From Novosphingobium sp. MW5 (lineage in GTDB: Bacteria; Pseudomonadota; Alphaproteobacteria; Sphingomonadales; Sphingomonadaceae): DNA of 64,000 bases. How positions within the stretch are numbered: the stretch's first letter is position 1; each line of letters opens with the position of its first letter. The notes under the pieces are model-generated. The model was not told the DNA's origin and made no database searches. It saw nothing but the letters and a program-made list of their open reading frames with translations. The stretch covers positions 2,170,001-2,234,000 of the forward strand of contig JAPCWB010000001.1 in assembly GCA_025938935.1 (NCBI GenBank), written 5' to 3'. Below are positions 54,471 to 62,871 of the stretch, piece after piece. Both the position numbers and the translations under genes were made by a program.

Positions 54471-55346
54471 GTGGCAAGGCCGCTGAAAAATCCGGAGGAA
54501 GTGGCAGTAATCGGTGCCGGTTTTGCCGGCCTCTCCGCCGCCCGCCACGCCGCGCGGCTGGGGCGGCTGGTGACGCTCTTCGAATCGTCCGGCCTGTATG
54601 GCGGCCTCGTCGCAACGGTTGGAGAGGTCGACGATCTTCCCTTTCCGGGAACCTGGTCGGGTCAAGACCTGGCCATGCACCTGCTCGAACAGGCACAGAA
54701 GGTCGGCGTGCGGCTGGTCGATTCGGCCGTTGCGCGGCTCGATGCCGGTGATCGGATGTCCCTGATCGATGCTGAGGGACGGGAATACACTCCCGAAGCG
54801 GTGATCGTCGCGACCGGCGGATCGCTCCGCAAGCTGGGAGTGCCCGGTGAGGAAGAGTTCCTGGGGCGGGGCGTATCGCGCTGTGCCACCTGCGACGGTG
54901 GCTTCTATCGCGGCAAGCACGTCGCGGTGATTGGCGGCGGTGATGGCGCGGTGCACGAGGCGCTCACCCTGTCCAAGCTCGCCGGGCAGGTCACCATGGT
55001 CTGCCGCAGCCCGATGAGGGCCAAGCGCGAACATATCGACAAGCTCGATGCGCGTGAGAATGTCCGCTTCGCGTGGGACAGTGAAGTCACGGCAGTGCAG
55101 GGCGATACGAAAGTTACGAGCCTTGCCTTGCGCAACGTGAAAACCGGCGCGGCATCCTCGCTCGATTGCGATGGCGTTTTCCCTTTCATCGGGATCGAGC
55201 GCAGCACCGCATTCCAGCTGGACGACCCCCGCATTTTCACCGTGGGCGCGGCGCGGGATGGTTTTGGTGGAACCGGCATAGAGGCCATGGCAGAAGGTGT
55301 GAGCGCGGCTGAAGCGGCGCACCGGCTGCTCTTGGCAGGCAAGTGA
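54471..55346 (+). CDS. Thioredoxin-reductase-like FAD/NAD(P) flavoprotein
   Basis: The 291-residue flavoprotein has an FAD-binding motif 'VAVIGAGFAGLSAARHAARL', a redox-active pair CATC in 'GVSRCATCDGGFYRGKHV' (Cys138 and Cys141), the NAD(P) motif 'VAVIGGGDGAVHEALTLSKL' and a C-terminal FAD motif 'IFTVGAARDGFGGTGIEAMA'. The layout is thioredoxin reductase. The start is GTG, preceded by GGGAGCA; the ATG 4 codons upstream is weaker. The selenoprotein-like gene follows after 11 bases, so this enzyme is the obvious candidate to reduce it. Confidence 0.88.
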   Translation: MARPLKNPEEVAVIGAGFAGLSAARHAARLGRLVTLFESSGLYGGLVATVGEVDDLPFPGTWSGQDLAMHLLEQAQKVGVRLVDSAVARLDAGDRMSLIDAEGREYTPEAVIVATGGSLRKLGVPGEEEFLGRGVSRCATCDGGFYRGKHVAVIGGGDGAVHEALTLSKLAGQVTMVCRSPMRAKREHIDKLDARENVRFAWDSEVTAVQGDTKVTSLALRNVKTGAASSLDCDGVFPFIGIERSTAFQLDDPRIFTVGAARDGFGGTGIEAMAEGVSAAEAAHRLLLAGK

Positions 55347-55357
55347 GAGGACGGAAA

Positions 55358-57088
55358 ATGGCAAGCAGTGACGGCAAATATTCGGTCGTCTGGCCCTGCG
55401 GCGAGCGGCGGCTCAAGGTCCGCAAGCTGGCCCGGCGGCTCGATACGCTGAACGGCAAGACCGTGGCGCAGCTCTGGGATTTCCTCTTCGCCGGGGACGA
55501 GATCTATGACGCACTCGAAGGCAAGCTGCGCGAAACCTACCCCGACGTGAAGTTCGTTTCCTGGCGCGAGTTCGGCTCGACCCATGGCCAGAACGAACGT
55601 GAAATCCTCGCCTCGCTTCCCCAGCGCTTCAAGGAGCTCGGGGTGGACGCGGCCATATCGAGTATGGCCTGCTGAGGGTCTTGCACGCCCGCCGTGTTGC
55701 GGGCCAGCGAGGCATGTGAAAAAGCCGGAGTGCCGACCTCTTCGCTGGTTTGCGAAGGGTTCATGTCGCAGGCCGTCGCCACGCGGACGGGCCTGGGCTA
55801 TCCCAATATGCCGGTGGCGACGATCGTCGGCCATCCCGGCGCGCAGTCGATCGAGGAGATCCGCCGCAACGCCGTGGAGGTGACGGCGGCGGAAGTGATC
55901 GCCAACCTGACGATCCAGCCCGATGAGGTGGTGCTGGAAGAAGAGCCCGGCGCGCGCGACATCGTGTTCACCGGCAGCTTCGAGGAAGTGAACGACTTCT
56001 TCTACGAGCGCGAGTGGAGCGACGGCCTGCCCATCGTCCCACCGACTCCGGAAAAGATCGCGGAGTTCCTCAGCTTTACCGACCGCGACCCTGACGAGAC
56101 TCTGGGCATCGTCCTGCCCGAAAGCCGGGCGGTGACAGTCTGGTCCATCGCGGTGAACGGCGTGATGGCCGGGTGCCGCCCGGAATACATGCCGATCCTG
56201 ATCGCATTGGGCGAGGCGATGGCCGACCCGGATTACGGGGTTGAGCACTCGGGCAATACGCCGGGCTCGGAAACGCTGATCATCCTCAACGGCCCGATCA
56301 TCAAGCAGCTGGGCTTCAACTACACCCAGGGCGTGCTGCGTGACGGGTTCAAGCCGAATACCAGCGTCGGCCGGTTCTGGCGGCTTGCGCTGCGCAACAT
56401 CGCCGGTTTCCGCCTGCACAAGACCGACAAGGGCTGCTTCGGCAATACCTTCCGCGTTGTGCTGGCCGAGAACGAGGATGCGCTGGCAGAGATCGGCTGG
56501 CCCTCCAATGCCGACGACATGGGCTTCAGGACGGGCGACAACACCGTCACCATCACACGCATGACCGGCGGGGATGTCATGCCATCAGTGACCGGCGCGA
56601 CGCCCGAGGCGATGATGCCTTACCTCGCGGACGGCGTGGCGAAGGAGACGGGCTGGGAAGTCAGCTTCACCGTGGGCGGACTGACATTCGGCACCCTGCG
56701 CCCGGCGCTGGTGCTCAGCCCGATCCTGGCTGAAACCATCGCCAAGGCCGGCTGGTCGAAGGACGACGTCAAGCAGTACCTGTTCGACCACGCCCGCATG
56801 GAAGCGGGCCGCGTCGAAACGATGATGAACGTCTGGACCGAGTTCAAGATCGGCAGCCTGAAACACCAGGTCATGCTTGGCCGCCTGCCTAAGGACTTTG
56901 CCGAGAGCGACGATCCGAAACGCCTGGTGCCCATCGTCACGCGGCCGGATGAATTCATGGTCCTGTTATCGGGCGATCCGCTACGCACCAATGCCTATGC
57001 CTTTGCGCACAATGGCTATCTTGGCTTCCCGGTCGCGAAGAAGATTGCGCTGCCGAAGGACTGGGAGAAGCGGATCGGCGGTGGTTGA
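55358..57088 (+). CDS. UGSC-type putative selenoprotein (in-frame TGA read as selenocysteine)
   Basis: The frame starts MASSDGKYSVVWPCGERRLK after GAGAGG and runs to a TGA at 55673-55675. It then continues in the same frame to 57088, giving 576 residues if the TGA is read as selenocysteine (residue 106). Around it the text is 'ISSMAC-U-GSCTPAVLRAS': a Cys105-Sec106-Gly-Ser-Cys109 site. I recall a family named UGSC (seleno)protein in RefSeq, whose core 'GSCTxxxxxDxxxxE+xGIPT' matches here ('ASEACEKAGVPTSSLVCEGF'). The region after residue about 200 ('EWSDGLPIVPPTPEKIAEFL', 'GVEHSGNTPGSETLIILNGP') is a second domain of unknown role. A reductase acting on a thiol, disulphide or organic halide is conceivable, but no reaction is established. 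Cys homologues would have CGSC. Confidence 0.75.
55676..55710 (+). promoter_or_regulatory. SECIS-like hairpin directly downstream of the in-frame TGA
   Basis: A 6-bp helix GCCCGC/GCGGGC (55687-55692 and 55699-55704) encloses the loop CGTGTT, with a lower helix TTGC/GCGA (55681-55684 and 55707-55710) and a 2x2 internal loop. The loop starts 17 bases after the TGA and has a G at its second position. Bacterial SECIS elements have a loop 16-37 bases from the UGA with a G in the first two loop positions, so the geometry fits. Confidence 0.6.
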
Positions 57089-57118
57089 AGGGTGACAGAG
57101 GTGACACCCTGTCACCCT
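57089..57118 (+). terminator. Long hairpin at the end of the selenoprotein-like gene
   Basis: AGGGTGACAG pairs perfectly with CTGTCACCCT around AGGTGACACC, beginning at the first base after the stop codon. No T-run follows. The 9-mer AGGTGACAC recurs at 57171-57179, so the region may be a small repeat as well as a transcript end. Confidence 0.55.
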
Positions 57119-57265
57119 CTAAATTACGAGGTAAGATGCTGATTTGGCGCGCTTGATGCACCGATACGACAGGTGACACATAAGCGCGCTCGCACGGCTT
57201 CCGACAATTTCAAAGAGCAGCCCGCAACATAGCGGAACCCGCCGATGTAGGAAAATGTCGCGCTT

Positions 57266-58420
57266 TCAGAGTCCGTCACGGAACTCCGCGAGACGGCGGA
57301 CGGCTTCTGCCAGCATGGGCTCCGGCTTGCAGTGGCATAGCCGCACCACGGTCGTAACGGGACAAGCCTCGTAAAACGGAGCGAGCGGGATGGTCGCGAC
57401 CCCCGCTTCCTTCACCGCGCGGCGCGCGAAGGCCGCGTCATCAATCCCGATGCCCGATGCCGGCAAGTCGATACAGGTGAACCACGTGGCGGCATTGGGC
57501 AGGGCGGCAAAGCCTGCATCATTGAGCAGTATCGCCAGCGCCTCGCGTGTGTGTGACCATCCGGCGAGCCGCTCAGCAATCAGGCCATCGTCAGCAAGGC
57601 CCTCCGCCACGGCATATTGCAGCGCGGGCGGAGTGGTGAAGGTGAGGAACTGATGCGCGCGGGCGAGCACTGCCGCCATTTCCGGCGCGGCGCACATCCA
57701 GCCGATCTTCCAGCCGGTGACGCCGAAAATCTTGCCAGCCGAACCGATCTTGACCGCGCGCTCTGCCATACCGCGCTGAGCAACCAGCGAGGTATGGGGC
57801 CTGCCATCGAAGCGCACGGCCTCCCACACCTCGTCGCAAATGGCGATCAGGTCGTGCGTGACACAGAGGTCCGCCAGCATGGCCAGTTCCTCTGCCGAGG
57901 CGCAGGTGCCAGTAGGGTTAAGCGGGTCATTGAAAACAATCGCGCGGGTGCGGGATGACATGGCCGCCTCGATCGCTTCGCGCCCATAGTGCCAGTGCGG
58001 CGGGTGCAGCGGCACGAACATCGGCACGCCGCCCGCGCGGCGGACGAGCGGCGCATAGGCGTCATAGGTTGGCGCAAACAGGATCACTTCGTCACCGGGA
58101 TTGACCACCGCAAGGATTGCAGCGGCAAGCGCCTCGGTCGCGCCCGAGGTCACGATCACGTTGTCGCTGGTGAAATCGAGCGACTGGGTGCGCGCGTAAT
58201 AGTCTGCCACGGCGCCGCGCAGTTCCGGCACGCCAGCGCTGGGCGGGTATTGGTTCGACCTTTCCCGAAGTGCCCGCGCGGCGGCCTCGATCAGCTGCGG
58301 AGGGCCGGTATCGTCGGGAAAGCCCTGACCCAGGTTGATCCGGTCGCCTTCGCGGCAGAGCGCGGACATCTTCTCAAAGATCGTCACGCCCATCTGCGTG
58401 TAAATCGGGTTCAGCTTCAT
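57266..58420 (-). CDS. PLP-dependent aminotransferase class I/II
   Basis: The 384-residue fold type I aminotransferase has 'INLGQGFPDDTGPPQLIEAA' near the N-terminus, 'NQYPPSAGVPELRGAVADYY', 'FNDPLNPTGTCASAEELAML', the PLP aspartate in 'ICDEVWEAVRFDGRP', and the Schiff-base lysine in 'AVKIGSAGKIFGVTGWKIGW'. Close groups include methionine/kynurenine aminotransferases (YbdL-like). The donor is unknown. It lies between the catabolic island and the DUF2853 gene and is read away from the selenoprotein. Confidence 0.92.
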   Translation of the reverse strand: MKLNPIYTQMGVTIFEKMSALCREGDRINLGQGFPDDTGPPQLIEAAARALRERSNQYPPSAGVPELRGAVADYYARTQSLDFTSDNVIVTSGATEALAAAILAVVNPGDEVILFAPTYDAYAPLVRRAGGVPMFVPLHPPHWHYGREAIEAAMSSRTRAIVFNDPLNPTGTCASAEELAMLADLCVTHDLIAICDEVWEAVRFDGRPHTSLVAQRGMAERAVKIGSAGKIFGVTGWKIGWMCAAPEMAAVLARAHQFLTFTTPPALQYAVAEGLADDGLIAERLAGWSHTREALAILLNDAGFAALPNAATWFTCIDLPASGIGIDDAAFARRAVKEAGVATIPLAPFYEACPVTTVVRLCHCKPEPMLAEAVRRLAEFRDGL

Positions 58421-58445
58421 GTTGAGAGCCTAGGCAATGGGCGTT

Positions 58446-58485
58446 GAATAAGAAAGGGGCGGGAAGCCATCGCCGCCCGCCCCTT
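58446..58485 (-). terminator. Rho-independent terminator for the DUF2853 gene
   Basis: Read on the minus strand, AAGGGGCGGG pairs perfectly with CCCGCCCCTT around a 12-base loop and is followed by TCTTATT. It begins about 22 bases past the stop codon. Confidence 0.8.
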
Positions 58486-58506
58486 CAAACTTGTTATGAC
58501 CCCAGT

Positions 58507-59616
58507 TCAGCGGATCAGGAACCACCAGACAGCGATGAGCAGGACCAGAATGGCCACCAGCCACCACAGCCCGGACGAGCCGCCCTCTGCCGGCTTCGCA
58601 TCGCTGACGAGGTTCTTCACCGCATCGGCGTTGGCGGACTTGCTCGCTGCAGCAGGCTCTGCAGGTGCCGCCGGGGCGGGCGCAGGAGCAGGAGCAGGAG
58701 CAGGAGCCGGAGCAGGCGCTGGGGCGGCAGGAGCCGGGCTTGGAGCTGCCTTGACCGGAGCAGCCTTAGCAGAAGCCTTTGCAGGAGCCGCGGTTTTGGC
58801 TGCGGAAGCCTTGGCTGTCTTTGCCGGTGCGGCTTTTGCCGGAGCAGTGGTTGCGGCCTTGGTCTTGCCGGTTTTCGCAGCCTTTGGCTTGGCATCCATG
58901 CTGGCCAGGCTGGCCACCGGTGCGGGAGCCGCCTCAGTCTTTGCAGCGACTTTCTTGGCGGCGGGCTTTGCAGCGGCAGACTTTGTTGCCGAAGACTTTG
59001 CCGGAGCCGGCTTTGTTGCGGTAGCCTTCGGTGCCGGTGCAGCCTTCGGTGCCGGTGCCGCCTTCGCGGCAGGGGCCTTGGTTGCGGCAGTCTTTTTCGC
59101 GGCGGGTTTTTCAGCAGTCTTCGCGGCCGGCTTGGCTGCGGCTGCCTTGGTGGCACCTGCCTTCGCGGCGGGAGCAGCCTTTGCCGGCGCCTTCGCGGCC
59201 TTGGCCGGAGCCTTGGTTGCGGCGGGCTTTGCAGCCTTCGCCGCCGGAGCCTTCGCCGCAGGAGCCTTCGCTGCCGGAGCTTTTGCTGCTGCCTTGGGCG
59301 CAAAGGTGGTCAGCGAGCCAGTTTCCTTCGCCAGCAGGTAATAGACCGTCACGCGGTTCTTCGTGCGGTCGGACTTCATCTGCGTCTTGACCGATGCGAT
59401 TGCGGCATCAAGCGCGGCGTCATCCAGCTTCAGGCCCAGTTTCTTGCGCAGGAAGTTCGCCTTTACCCGGGCGACTTCTTCCTTGTCGGAAAAGCTGACG
59501 AGTGCGGAATCGCGGTTGCGCAGGGCAATACCGCAATAGCGCACGATGCCGGCGATCACGCCATCATCGGCGTCCGGCGCATATTTCTTGACGTCAGCCG
59601 CCCAGTTATCGGCCAT
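58507..59616 (-). CDS. DUF2853 domain protein with histone H1-like Ala/Lys/Pro tail and C-terminal membrane anchor
   Basis: The 369-residue protein begins with a DUF2853 domain (residues 1-105, 'MADNWAADVKKYAPDADDGV', 'DSALVSFSDKEEVARVKANF', 'DRTKNRVTVYYLLAKETGSL'). It continues with about 200 residues of AAKAPAAKAPAAKA-type repeats like eukaryotic histone H1 tails and bacterial H1-like proteins. A PAPAPAPA run follows, and the protein ends with a hydrophobic helix 'GLWWLVAILVLLIAVWWFLI'. The ATG follows TGGAGGGGTTT. It could tether nucleoid or polyanion to the membrane; this is inference. The basic tail is highly repetitive, so its length may vary between strains. Confidence 0.85.
   Translation of the reverse strand: MADNWAADVKKYAPDADDGVIAGIVRYCGIALRNRDSALVSFSDKEEVARVKANFLRKKLGLKLDDAALDAAIASVKTQMKSDRTKNRVTVYYLLAKETGSLTTFAPKAAAKAPAAKAPAAKAPAAKAAKPAATKAPAKAAKAPAKAAPAAKAGATKAAAAKPAAKTAEKPAAKKTAATKAPAAKAAPAPKAAPAPKATATKPAPAKSSATKSAAAKPAAKKVAAKTEAAPAPVASLASMDAKPKAAKTGKTKAATTAPAKAAPAKTAKASAAKTAAPAKASAKAAPVKAAPSPAPAAPAPAPAPAPAPAPAPAPAAPAEPAAASKSANADAVKNLVSDAKPAEGGSSGLWWLVAILVLLIAVWWFLIR
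58682..58717 (-). repeat. Imperfect hexamer repeat encoding the Pro-Ala run
   Basis: GCAGGA repeats four times, then two degenerate copies (GCCGGA, GCAGGC), and encodes alternating Pro-Ala in the DUF2853 protein. Such runs change length by slippage. Confidence 0.8.
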
Positions 59617-59710
59617 AAACCCCTCCAGTATCCGATTGCGACACGATCCGGCAGGCGCAGCTTTACGCCCCCGAAATGCGGAGCCTATCGGATTTTCCCG
59701 TAAGGTCCAT

Positions 59711-59737
59711 GGCAAAATCAGTCCCTTGCCGGGACTG
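59711..59737 (-). terminator. Rho-independent terminator after hemA
   Basis: Read on the minus strand, CAGTCCC pairs perfectly with GGGACTG around a 5-base loop and is followed by ATTTT, 6 bases past the hemA stop codon. Confidence 0.75.
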
Positions 59738-59742
59738 AGGGC

Positions 59743-60957
59743 TTATGCGGCCTTGCGCAGCTCCAGCCGGTCCCAGATCTCGACGAGGGCGGCGGTAAGC
59801 TCTTCCATCATCGCCTCGGTGTGCGACGGGCCGGGCGTGAAGCGCAGGCGCTCCGTTCCGCGCGGCACGGTGGGGAAGTTGATCGGCTGCACATAGACGC
59901 CGTATTCGGCGAGCAGGATGTCGCTGATCTGCTTGGCGCGCACCGGATCGCCCACCATCAGCGGCACGATATGCGTGGTGCTGGGCATGACGGGAAGGCC
60001 GGCGTCGGCAAAGCTCTTCTTCAGGAAAGCGGCGGCGGCCTGCTGGCCTTCGCGCTCCACGCTGGAAGCCTTGAGGTGCTTGACCGAGGCGAGCACGCCC
60101 GCGACCAGCACGGGGCTGAGCGAGGTGGTGAAGATGAAGCCGGGCGCGTAGGAGCGGATCACGTCGATGATCTTCTTGTCCGCTGCGATATAGCCGCCCA
60201 TCACGCCGAATGCCTTGCCGAGCGTGCCTTCGATGATGTCGATGCGGTGCGCCGCTTCGTCACGGTCGGTGATGCCGCCGCCGCGAGGGCCGTACATGCC
60301 GACGGCGTGGACCTCGTCAATGTAGGTCAGCGCGTTGTACTTTTCCGCAAGGTCGCAAATCTCGTGGATCGGGGCGACGTCGCCGTCCATCGAATAGACC
60401 GATTCGAAAGCGATCAGCTTGGGCACGTCGGGATTGGCCGCGGCCAGCAATTCCTCAAGGTGCTCAAGGTCGTTGTGCCGCCAGACCTGCTTTTCCGCGC
60501 CCGAATTGCGGATGCCGGCGATCATGCTGGCATGGTTGAGCTCGTCCGAGAAGATCACGCAGCCGGGCAGGATCTTGGCCAGCGTCGAGAGCGTCGCATC
60601 GTTCGAGACGTAGCCGCTGGTGAACAGCAATGCGCCGTCCTTGCCGTGGAGATCGGCGAGTTCGGCCTCAAGCTCGATGTGGTAATGCGTGTTGCCGCCG
60701 ATGTTGCGCGTGCCGCCCGAACCCGCGCCGACATTGTGCAGCGCCTCTTCCATCGCCTCGATGACCTTGGGGTGCTGGCCCATCGCGAGGTAATCGTTCG
60801 AGCACCAGACCGTGATCGGCTTTGGCCCGTTATGCCCGGCAAAGCAGCGCGCGTTGGGGTAGGCGCCCTTGTTGCGCAGGATGTCGATGAACACCCGGTA
60901 CCGGCCTTCAGAATGCAGGCGGTCGATCGCGGCGTCGAAAATCTTGTCGTAGTTCAT
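59743..60957 (-). CDS. hemA: 5-aminolevulinate synthase
   Basis: The 404-residue PLP enzyme makes 5-aminolevulinate from glycine and succinyl-CoA, the first step of heme synthesis in alphaproteobacteria (C4 pathway). Seen are '[20 protein letters not shown]', '[20 protein letters not shown]', '[20 protein letters not shown]', '[20 protein letters not shown]', and the Schiff-base lysine in '[20 protein letters not shown]'. The ATG ([11 protein letters not shown]) is chosen because homologous sequence begins there; an in-frame ATG 17 codons upstream is not needed. A terminator follows the stop. Confidence 0.97.
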   Translation of the reverse strand: MNYDKIFDAAIDRLHSEGRYRVFIDILRNKGAYPNARCFAGHNGPKPITVWCSNDYLAMGQHPKVIEAMEEALHNVGAGSGGTRNIGGNTHYHIELEAELADLHGKDGALLFTSGYVSNDATLSTLAKILPGCVIFSDELNHASMIAGIRNSGAEKQVWRHNDLEHLEELLAAANPDVPKLIAFESVYSMDGDVAPIHEICDLAEKYNALTYIDEVHAVGMYGPRGGGITDRDEAAHRIDIIEGTLGKAFGVMGGYIAADKKIIDVIRSYAPGFIFTTSLSPVLVAGVLASVKHLKASSVEREGQQAAAAFLKKSFADAGLPVMPSTTHIVPLMVGDPVRAKQISDILLAEYGVYVQPINFPTVPRGTERLRFTPGPSHTEAMMEELTAALVEIWDRLELRKAA

Positions 60958-61023
60958 GGGTAGAACAATTCCCCGCAGCCTTTGGCTGCCTCCTCGATTG
61001 GCGGCCATTAGACGATCAGTCCG

Positions 61024-61971
61024 TCAGTTTCCAGCGTCTTTCTGTATCGGTTCGTCGCGCATCCTGACCATCGGCACCTTGTTGTTCGGGTCGATCAGCC
61101 AGGCGACATCATGGCCCGGAATGATCAGCAGCTTCGGGCTGGCCTTGTGAAGCTGCTGCAGTGCGGCCAGCCAGCCGACCAGCGCCTTGCGGTCCTGCGG
61201 CTGGGTGTAATCGGTAAACAGGCGCGAAGGCGGGCGGCGCTCCTGCCAGCTGGTTTCGCGCGGGGCGGTGTCGCCCGCGAACAGCAGCTCGGTGCCATTG
61301 GCGAGCTGGACGTAAATCATCTGCGACCCCGGCGTATGGCCCGGGGTCGGCAGGACGACGACTCCGGGAGCGATCAGCTGGGGGCCATCCTGGCTCAGGC
61401 TCGCAGTAACTTTCAGCCCAGCCGCCCAAGGCAGCACCTGCATGGTTTGCCCGCCGGGAATCTGGAACCGGTTGAGCCGGGCCTTGGCGATCACGGCGCT
61501 GCCGTCAGGAGCGGCAGTTGCGGCAACGAGGCCGCCGAGATGGTCGGCATGTTCGTGTGTCACCAGGATCGCGCTGGCCGACCGCAGCGACGCGTCGATC
61601 CGGCGCTGGGCGGCGGAGTCGAAGTTTTCCATGCCGAGTTCCAGGGCTTGGGCGCGCGTCGTGCCCGTTTCGATCATGATCGGCGGCCTGCCGGGCACTT
61701 CGAGCCGATAGGCAAGGACCCCGATCGGTTGCGGCCGGAAGCCTGATCCCGCGGCGAGGAAATTGCCGGTGACGTTGCGGAAGGCAACCATCTCAAAGGC
61801 CACGCTAACCGGCTTCTGGCCAGATGCAGAGGCAACAAGGCTTCGCGCCCTGGCGATGTCCAGCTTGCCCGGCGGGACGTTCCACGGCGAGCTGTCGATC
61901 AGCAGGTACCACACCGGTCCGCCGACGAGGACCAGCAGGGCCAGCAGGAAAAAGTTGATGCGGCGCGTCAT
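61024..61971 (-). CDS. Membrane-anchored metallo-beta-lactamase-fold hydrolase
   Basis: The 315-residue protein has an N-terminal membrane helix or signal ('INFFLLALLVLVGGPVWYLL'). The metallo-beta-lactamase fold shows 'AILVTHEHADHLGGLVAATA' (HxHxDH), 'VVVLPTPGHTPGSQMIYVQL' and 'LLFAGDTAPRETSWQERRPP' with the later ligands. Members hydrolyse lactones, thioesters or other esters; no single substrate can be assigned. It sits 66 bases upstream of hemA on the same strand and just after murI. Confidence 0.88.
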   Translation of the reverse strand: MTRRINFFLLALLVLVGGPVWYLLIDSSPWNVPPGKLDIARARSLVASASGQKPVSVAFEMVAFRNVTGNFLAAGSGFRPQPIGVLAYRLEVPGRPPIMIETGTTRAQALELGMENFDSAAQRRIDASLRSASAILVTHEHADHLGGLVAATAAPDGSAVIAKARLNRFQIPGGQTMQVLPWAAGLKVTASLSQDGPQLIAPGVVVLPTPGHTPGSQMIYVQLANGTELLFAGDTAPRETSWQERRPPSRLFTDYTQPQDRKALVGWLAALQQLHKASPKLLIIPGHDVAWLIDPNNKVPMVRMRDEPIQKDAGN

Positions 61972-61982
61972 ACCTTTTGGAC

Positions 61983-62792
61983 CTATAGCATAGCGATCTG
62001 GCTGAGTCCGAAATCCGCGAGCCGGGAGGCGAGTTCTCGTGCTACGCCTTCATCGCGGCCGGTGAAGAGCGCCATGTCCGGTTCCTTCCGCTCGAACGGC
62101 TGATCGCCGACCAGAACCTTCACCCGGCGCGCGATGCCGCTGCCGCCATGGACGAAGCGGACCTTGCCGCCAAAGGCCTTGTCCAGCTCTTGCTCGACCA
62201 GCGGGAAATGCGTGCAAGCCAGGACGACTGTATCGATGTCCTGCCCACCCGGCTGCCCGGTCAGCCCCGCTGCGGCCCGGGCGAAGACGTCCGGATCGAT
62301 GTGTTGGCCCTTCAGCTTGGCTTCGGCCGCGGCGACGAGTTCTGGTGCCGCATGGCGCAAGAGCGACTTGCCCTGGGCGAACTCCGCCTCCAGCCGATCG
62401 ACATAGGGCTGGCGCACCGTTGCCGCCGTGCCCAGCAGGCCGATCACGCCGGTCCGCGTCATTTCGGCCGCGGGCTTGATCGCCGGCACGGTCCCCACGA
62501 TCGGTACCTCGAGCACGTCGCGGACCATGGCCAGCGCGATGGTGGATGCCGTGTTGCAGGCAATGCAGACCAGGCGCGGCTGATAGCGTTCCGACAGGCG
62601 CCCCAGCAGCCCGCAGACCCGCGCCGCAATCTCGGCCTCGGTTTTCTCGCCATAGGGCAGGCCGGCGTGATCGGCGACGTAGATCACCGGCGCATCGGGC
62701 AGCAATGCGCGGATTTCCGAAAGGACAGACAGCCCGCCGACCCCCGAATCGAACAACAGCAGCGGTGCAGAGGCATTGGGAACTTCGGCCAT
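61983..62792 (-). CDS. murI: Glutamate racemase
   Basis: The 269-residue enzyme interconverts L- and D-glutamate for peptidoglycan synthesis. Motifs are 'LLLFDSGVGGLSVLSEIRAL' with the Asp-Ser pair, 'VCIACNTASTIALAMVRDVL' with the first catalytic cysteine and 'DTVVLACTHFPLVEQELDKA' with the second. Start ATG (MAEVPNASA) is chosen because homology begins there; the frame is open for another 147 codons upstream without recognisable similarity and with only weak ribosome-binding sequence. It is divergent from plsY, a common essential-gene arrangement. Confidence 0.95.
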   Translation of the reverse strand: MAEVPNASAPLLLFDSGVGGLSVLSEIRALLPDAPVIYVADHAGLPYGEKTEAEIAARVCGLLGRLSERYQPRLVCIACNTASTIALAMVRDVLEVPIVGTVPAIKPAAEMTRTGVIGLLGTAATVRQPYVDRLEAEFAQGKSLLRHAAPELVAAAEAKLKGQHIDPDVFARAAAGLTGQPGGQDIDTVVLACTHFPLVEQELDKAFGGKVRFVHGGSGIARRVKVLVGDQPFERKEPDMALFTGRDEGVARELASRLADFGLSQIAML

Positions 62793-62871
62793 TTCGGGGG
62801 AATAGCCATTTTTCCGTTCCGGGAAAGGGGCATGCCGCGCTAAGGGTTTATGACAGGATCGGGGGATTGAA

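Noticed and set aside
58444..59703. Cysteine- and arginine-rich open frame on the plus strand
   Set aside because: It is antisense to the Ala/Lys-rich repeats of the DUF2853 protein, which force a repetitive open frame; no real protein features.
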